In this document: positions 5,467-7,480 of the stretch, piece by piece | Numbering within the stretch: position 1 is the first letter of the stretch | Layout: each line of letters begins with the position of its first letter | From: Bacteroidales bacterium | Lineage (GTDB): Bacteria; Bacteroidota; Bacteroidia; Bacteroidales; WCHB1-69 | DNA length: 7,480 bases | Reading direction: 5' to 3' | NCBI GenBank assembly: GCA_028683685.1 | Contig: JAQUHH010000113.1 | Span: forward strand, 1-7,480 | Notes under the pieces: generated by a model | Told to the model about the DNA's origin: nothing | Databases searched by the model: none | What the model saw: only the letters and a program-made list of their open reading frames with translations | Made by a program: the position numbers and the translations under genes

Positions 5467-7122
5467 CTAATCAATCTTGAGTTTCAAAAATATCTCATCC
5501 AAATTTATTGACTCCTCAATTTCCCAATTTGCTTTGACAGTAAATGGCTTTTCAAAAAAATATTTAGGTTCCGGCTGATTTTTTGTAAAATAATTGCCTG
5601 TATCCCATTTGCCATTATTATTGATGTCGAAAACAAATGCCATTCGGTAGGTTTTTGGTAGTTTGTTTATGTATTGTAAATCTTCAGATTTGAAAATAGT
5701 AGTTTCTTCGAATATCTTGCCTTGTTCATCCATTAGTTGCACCAGAACGGGAACCGTTTGATGATAATTGATTTTTGCAGTAAAATGACCATAATCTGCT
5801 TCGTTTTTAACTGTAATAAGTTGATTTATAGAGTCATTTACTAAGCCGTTATAGGTAATAATGCTCGAATCGGGAATGGAAATTGCATATTTAGATTTTG
5901 CCATTTTTTCAAAAGAAAGCATCACTCTTTTAGGCAAACTGTCATTGATAAATATTTTTCCGGAAAGAGTATCCACTTCGTCTTTGATATAAAAGAAATC
6001 TTCTTTTAAAACTTCTTTTACAGGATATGAAAATTCGATAAATGTGGGTAAAAATGGATGTTCTCCATCAATTAAATATCCACGAACTTGATTTGTCGTT
6101 TCAACACTCCTTTTGCCGCCTCTTCGGGGAGGTTCTTGCTGTGTTATGAATTTCAGGGTGTCGGAAAAATTTAAATCTGAAACTTTTAATAAAATGGTGT
6201 CGACTGACATTTCCAAATCGTAAATCTGAACGGTGTCTTTTATTGAATTAAATTCAAAATAAAAACGTTCTTTTTTTATATTTTCATTAAGAATAGTGAA
6301 TTCAATTTGTTGGTACGGATTTTTTAGAGCCAAAGTTTGTACTCCTTTTGTTGAAGAAAAAGAGCGGTTTATTCGTTGCACGGTGTCGGCATGAATAAAA
6401 AGGTTCAAATTTATAATATCATTTTCTGAAATATTTGCAATAGGTTTGCTTTCAATCATTTGCTTGTGAAAAGCAAAAGCTTCACTTGCTATATCAGAAA
6501 TCATATTATTGTTTTTATCCAAAAGAGCATAAATTGCATAAGAACCTTCTGCTAAATAATCGAATTCAAATTCACCAGTTTCATTCGTTTTTGTCAGGTA
6601 GTAGGGTTTTTCAGTTGTTGGAAGTGTGTCAATATCTGATTTATAAAGAACTACCGATACCTCTTTTTCGGGAAGCAGCGTTTTGGCATTTATTACTTTC
6701 CCTTTTATGGAGTTGCTATCGATAAATGAGTCTGTTGAAAACACATAGGTTAATGTTTTGATGGTATTGTTTTCGGTAATGTCTCGAATGCAATTAGCAA
6801 AGTTTATGGAGTAGGTAGTATTGCTTTTTAAAGTGTCTTTTATGTTTATAATCAGTGATTTGCCTCTGGTTTTAAATTCGATGGATTGGTTTAGGGGAGG
6901 AGAAACAAGCACATTATTATTTGGATTTTGCAAAGAGAAAAACTCATTAAAATCAAGAATGAATTCATTTTGAGTAACATGAGTTGATTTTTGTGCAGGA
7001 CTTGTTCCCAGAAGTTTTGGAGGTTCGGTATCGCGCGGTCCGCCTGTGGGAGCCAATATTTGAGCACACGACCAAACCCCAAATGCTAAACCAATAAAAA
7101 GTATGTTCCGTAAAACTTTCAT
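5467..7122 (-). CDS. Ig-like (Big_5) domain lipoprotein
   Basis: The 551-residue product has a lipoprotein signal peptide, MKVLRNILFIGLAFGVWSC, with lipobox VWSC and acylated Cys19. The mature start (APTGGPRDTEPPKLLGTSPA, 24-43) is typical of Bacteroidota Ig-like lipoproteins. Residues about 34-130 form a bacterial Ig-like (Big_5) domain: LDFNEFFSL, NVLVSPPL, GKSLIINIKDTLKSNTTYSI, then TLTYVFST. A carboxypeptidase-regulatory/transthyretin-like beta domain follows at about 138-215 (IKGKVINAKTLLPEKEVSV, ETGEFEFDYLAEGSYAIYAL). The rest is beta-rich. Near the end DINNNGKWDTG (499-509) has the spacing of an Asp/Asn calcium-binding loop. No enzyme signature is seen; a structural or surface role at the outer membrane is inferred. 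It is first in the operon with meaB and the rhodanese. A TATTTTTG box only 4 bases before the ATG is too close to be a convincing promoter. Confidence 0.88.
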   Translation of the reverse strand: MKVLRNILFIGLAFGVWSCAQILAPTGGPRDTEPPKLLGTSPAQKSTHVTQNEFILDFNEFFSLQNPNNNVLVSPPLNQSIEFKTRGKSLIINIKDTLKSNTTYSINFANCIRDITENNTIKTLTYVFSTDSFIDSNSIKGKVINAKTLLPEKEVSVVLYKSDIDTLPTTEKPYYLTKTNETGEFEFDYLAEGSYAIYALLDKNNNMISDIASEAFAFHKQMIESKPIANISENDIINLNLFIHADTVQRINRSFSSTKGVQTLALKNPYQQIEFTILNENIKKERFYFEFNSIKDTVQIYDLEMSVDTILLKVSDLNFSDTLKFITQQEPPRRGGKRSVETTNQVRGYLIDGEHPFLPTFIEFSYPVKEVLKEDFFYIKDEVDTLSGKIFINDSLPKRVMLSFEKMAKSKYAISIPDSSIITYNGLVNDSINQLITVKNEADYGHFTAKINYHQTVPVLVQLMDEQGKIFEETTIFKSEDLQYINKLPKTYRMAFVFDINNNGKWDTGNYFTKNQPEPKYFFEKPFTVKANWEIEESINLDEIFLKLKID

Positions 7123-7157
7123 GCCTCAAAAATACAGATTTAAACGATAAAAGGCAC

Positions 7158-7281
7158 TTTTTTTTGATGTTTTATGATGGGTTTTAAAAAAATATTATTC
7201 TTGTTTTTTAAAGCCATTACAAAAAAAGTGCAAAACAAACTCTTAAAGCAAAAAAAATTAAATGATTTTTTTTGATGTTTT
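7158..7281. repeat. 16-bp direct repeat (7158-7173 and 7266-7281)
   Basis: The sequence TTTTTTTTGATGTTTT occurs twice in the same direction, 108 bases apart, and the copies are identical over 16 bp. Half of each copy is a T-run, which lowers the significance. The first copy also forms an inverted repeat with downstream DNA: GCACTTTTTTT (7154-7164) against AAAAAAAGTGC (7221-7231). Confidence 0.5.
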
Positions 7282-7305
7282 GTTAAAAAACTTTGTATAT
7301 TTTTG
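7272..7305 (+). promoter_or_regulatory. Bacteroidota-type promoter, plus strand
   Basis: TATTTTTG (7298-7305) fits TAnnTTTG at all fixed positions. TTG at 7272-7274 lies 23 bases upstream, at the outer limit of the accepted spacing; a second TTG at 7280-7282 has a 15-base spacer. A transcript would begin near 7312 and run toward the right edge. Confidence 0.45.
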
Positions 7306-7455
7306 GGAAATAAAAGATGGGCTTAGTCCGTGAAAAACGTGAATAAACGTAAAGTACAGTTTGAAATAACTCCATGGTTTCGCCTTATCTGTTTTGCAAG
7401 CATTTCCCCCCATTTTTCCAACTTGAAAACCCTGCTTAATCCTTCCGAATAGTAT

Positions 7456-7463
7456 TAACTTTG
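7456..7463 (+). promoter_or_regulatory. Second -7 element at the right edge, plus strand
   Basis: TAACTTTG matches TAnnTTTG exactly and is followed by C, as in many strong Bacteroidota promoters. TTA at 7436-7438, with a 17-base spacer, is the closest to a -33 element. It would drive a plus-strand gene starting beyond the window. Confidence 0.45.
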
Positions 7464-7480
7464 CTTGAATCTTGAAAAGA

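Larger units (their letters stand above)
7123..7480. other. Non-coding upstream region with no convincing gene
   Basis: This 358-base stretch between the lipoprotein start and the right edge has no gene I can support. Its left two-thirds is very AT-rich with A and T runs. From about 7317 the composition shifts and includes a six-C run at 7406-7411. Short frames exist on both strands: a 9-codon frame from ATG 7317, a 40-codon frame from GTG 7330 to TAG 7452, and about 50 codons on the minus strand from 7413. None has a recognisable product. Two plus-strand promoter boxes suggest the region is the leader of a plus-strand gene beyond the edge. Confidence 0.6.

Noticed and set aside
5463..5474. 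TTG start at 5474 for meaB giving three extra residues
   Set aside because: An ATG one base after the upstream stop gives ordinary operon spacing; the extra residues match no family feature.
7127..7134. Minus-strand TATTTTTG 4 bases before the lipoprotein ATG
   Set aside because: It is too close to the ATG for a normal leader and no TTG lies 17-23 bases upstream; the real promoter of the operon was not found.
7317..7346. 9-codon frame MGLVREKRE just after a promoter, as in a leader peptide
   Set aside because: It shows no run of a single regulatory amino acid and no following terminator/antiterminator hairpin, so attenuation is not supported.
7330..7452. 40-codon plus-strand frame starting with GTG
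   Set aside because: The product is not recognisable, there is no ribosome-binding site, and a minus-strand frame of similar length overlaps it. More likely leader sequence.

Overview
The window reads as a chromosomal piece of a Bacteroidota genome; the order cannot be fixed from sequence alone. The DNA is AT-rich, recognisable Shine-Dalgarno sites are absent, several starts are preceded by the Bacteroidota -7 element TAnnTTTG, and two proteins belong to families typical of the phylum: a DUF6029-type outer-membrane protein, and an Ig-like lipoprotein opening with a PTGGPRDTEPPK segment after its lipobox. No mobile element, CRISPR array, tRNA or rRNA was found.

Left part (1-1671, minus strand): a two-gene unit in which a periplasmic TlpA/ResA-like thioredoxin (1103-1627) is followed by a DUF6029 beta-barrel-like protein (1-1031) that runs off the left edge. 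A good -7 box lies just upstream of the thioredoxin gene.

Middle (1860-3913): a polytopic membrane protein with two Gate (nucleoside-recognition) halves on the minus strand lies divergent from a small FMN nitroreductase on the plus strand. After the nitroreductase comes a stretch of about 220 bp with two long perfect inverted repeats. Then comes a 28-codon hydrophobic ORF (3768-3854) whose stop is closely followed by a strong intrinsic terminator. This looks like a small, self-contained transcription unit and is the least explained part of the window.

Right part (3912-7122, minus strand): a tight three-gene operon in the order Ig-like lipoprotein (7122 to 5467), MeaB-type G-protein chaperone (5465 to 4338; 1-nt gap), single-domain rhodanese (4325 to 3912; 12-nt gap). 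MeaB normally protects adenosylcobalamin-dependent methylmalonyl-CoA mutase, but no mutase gene is present here. The rhodanese has a non-standard active-site loop and a C-terminal His/Cys cluster.

Right edge (7123-7480): no convincing gene. It holds a perfect 16-bp direct repeat, a plus-strand TAnnTTTG promoter and a second TAACTTTG box near the end. It is probably the leader or promoter region of a plus-strand gene outside the window.

Most genes are ordinary housekeeping or envelope functions. No large novel system is evident. The small-protein unit, the inverted repeats and the right-edge leader deserve a second look.
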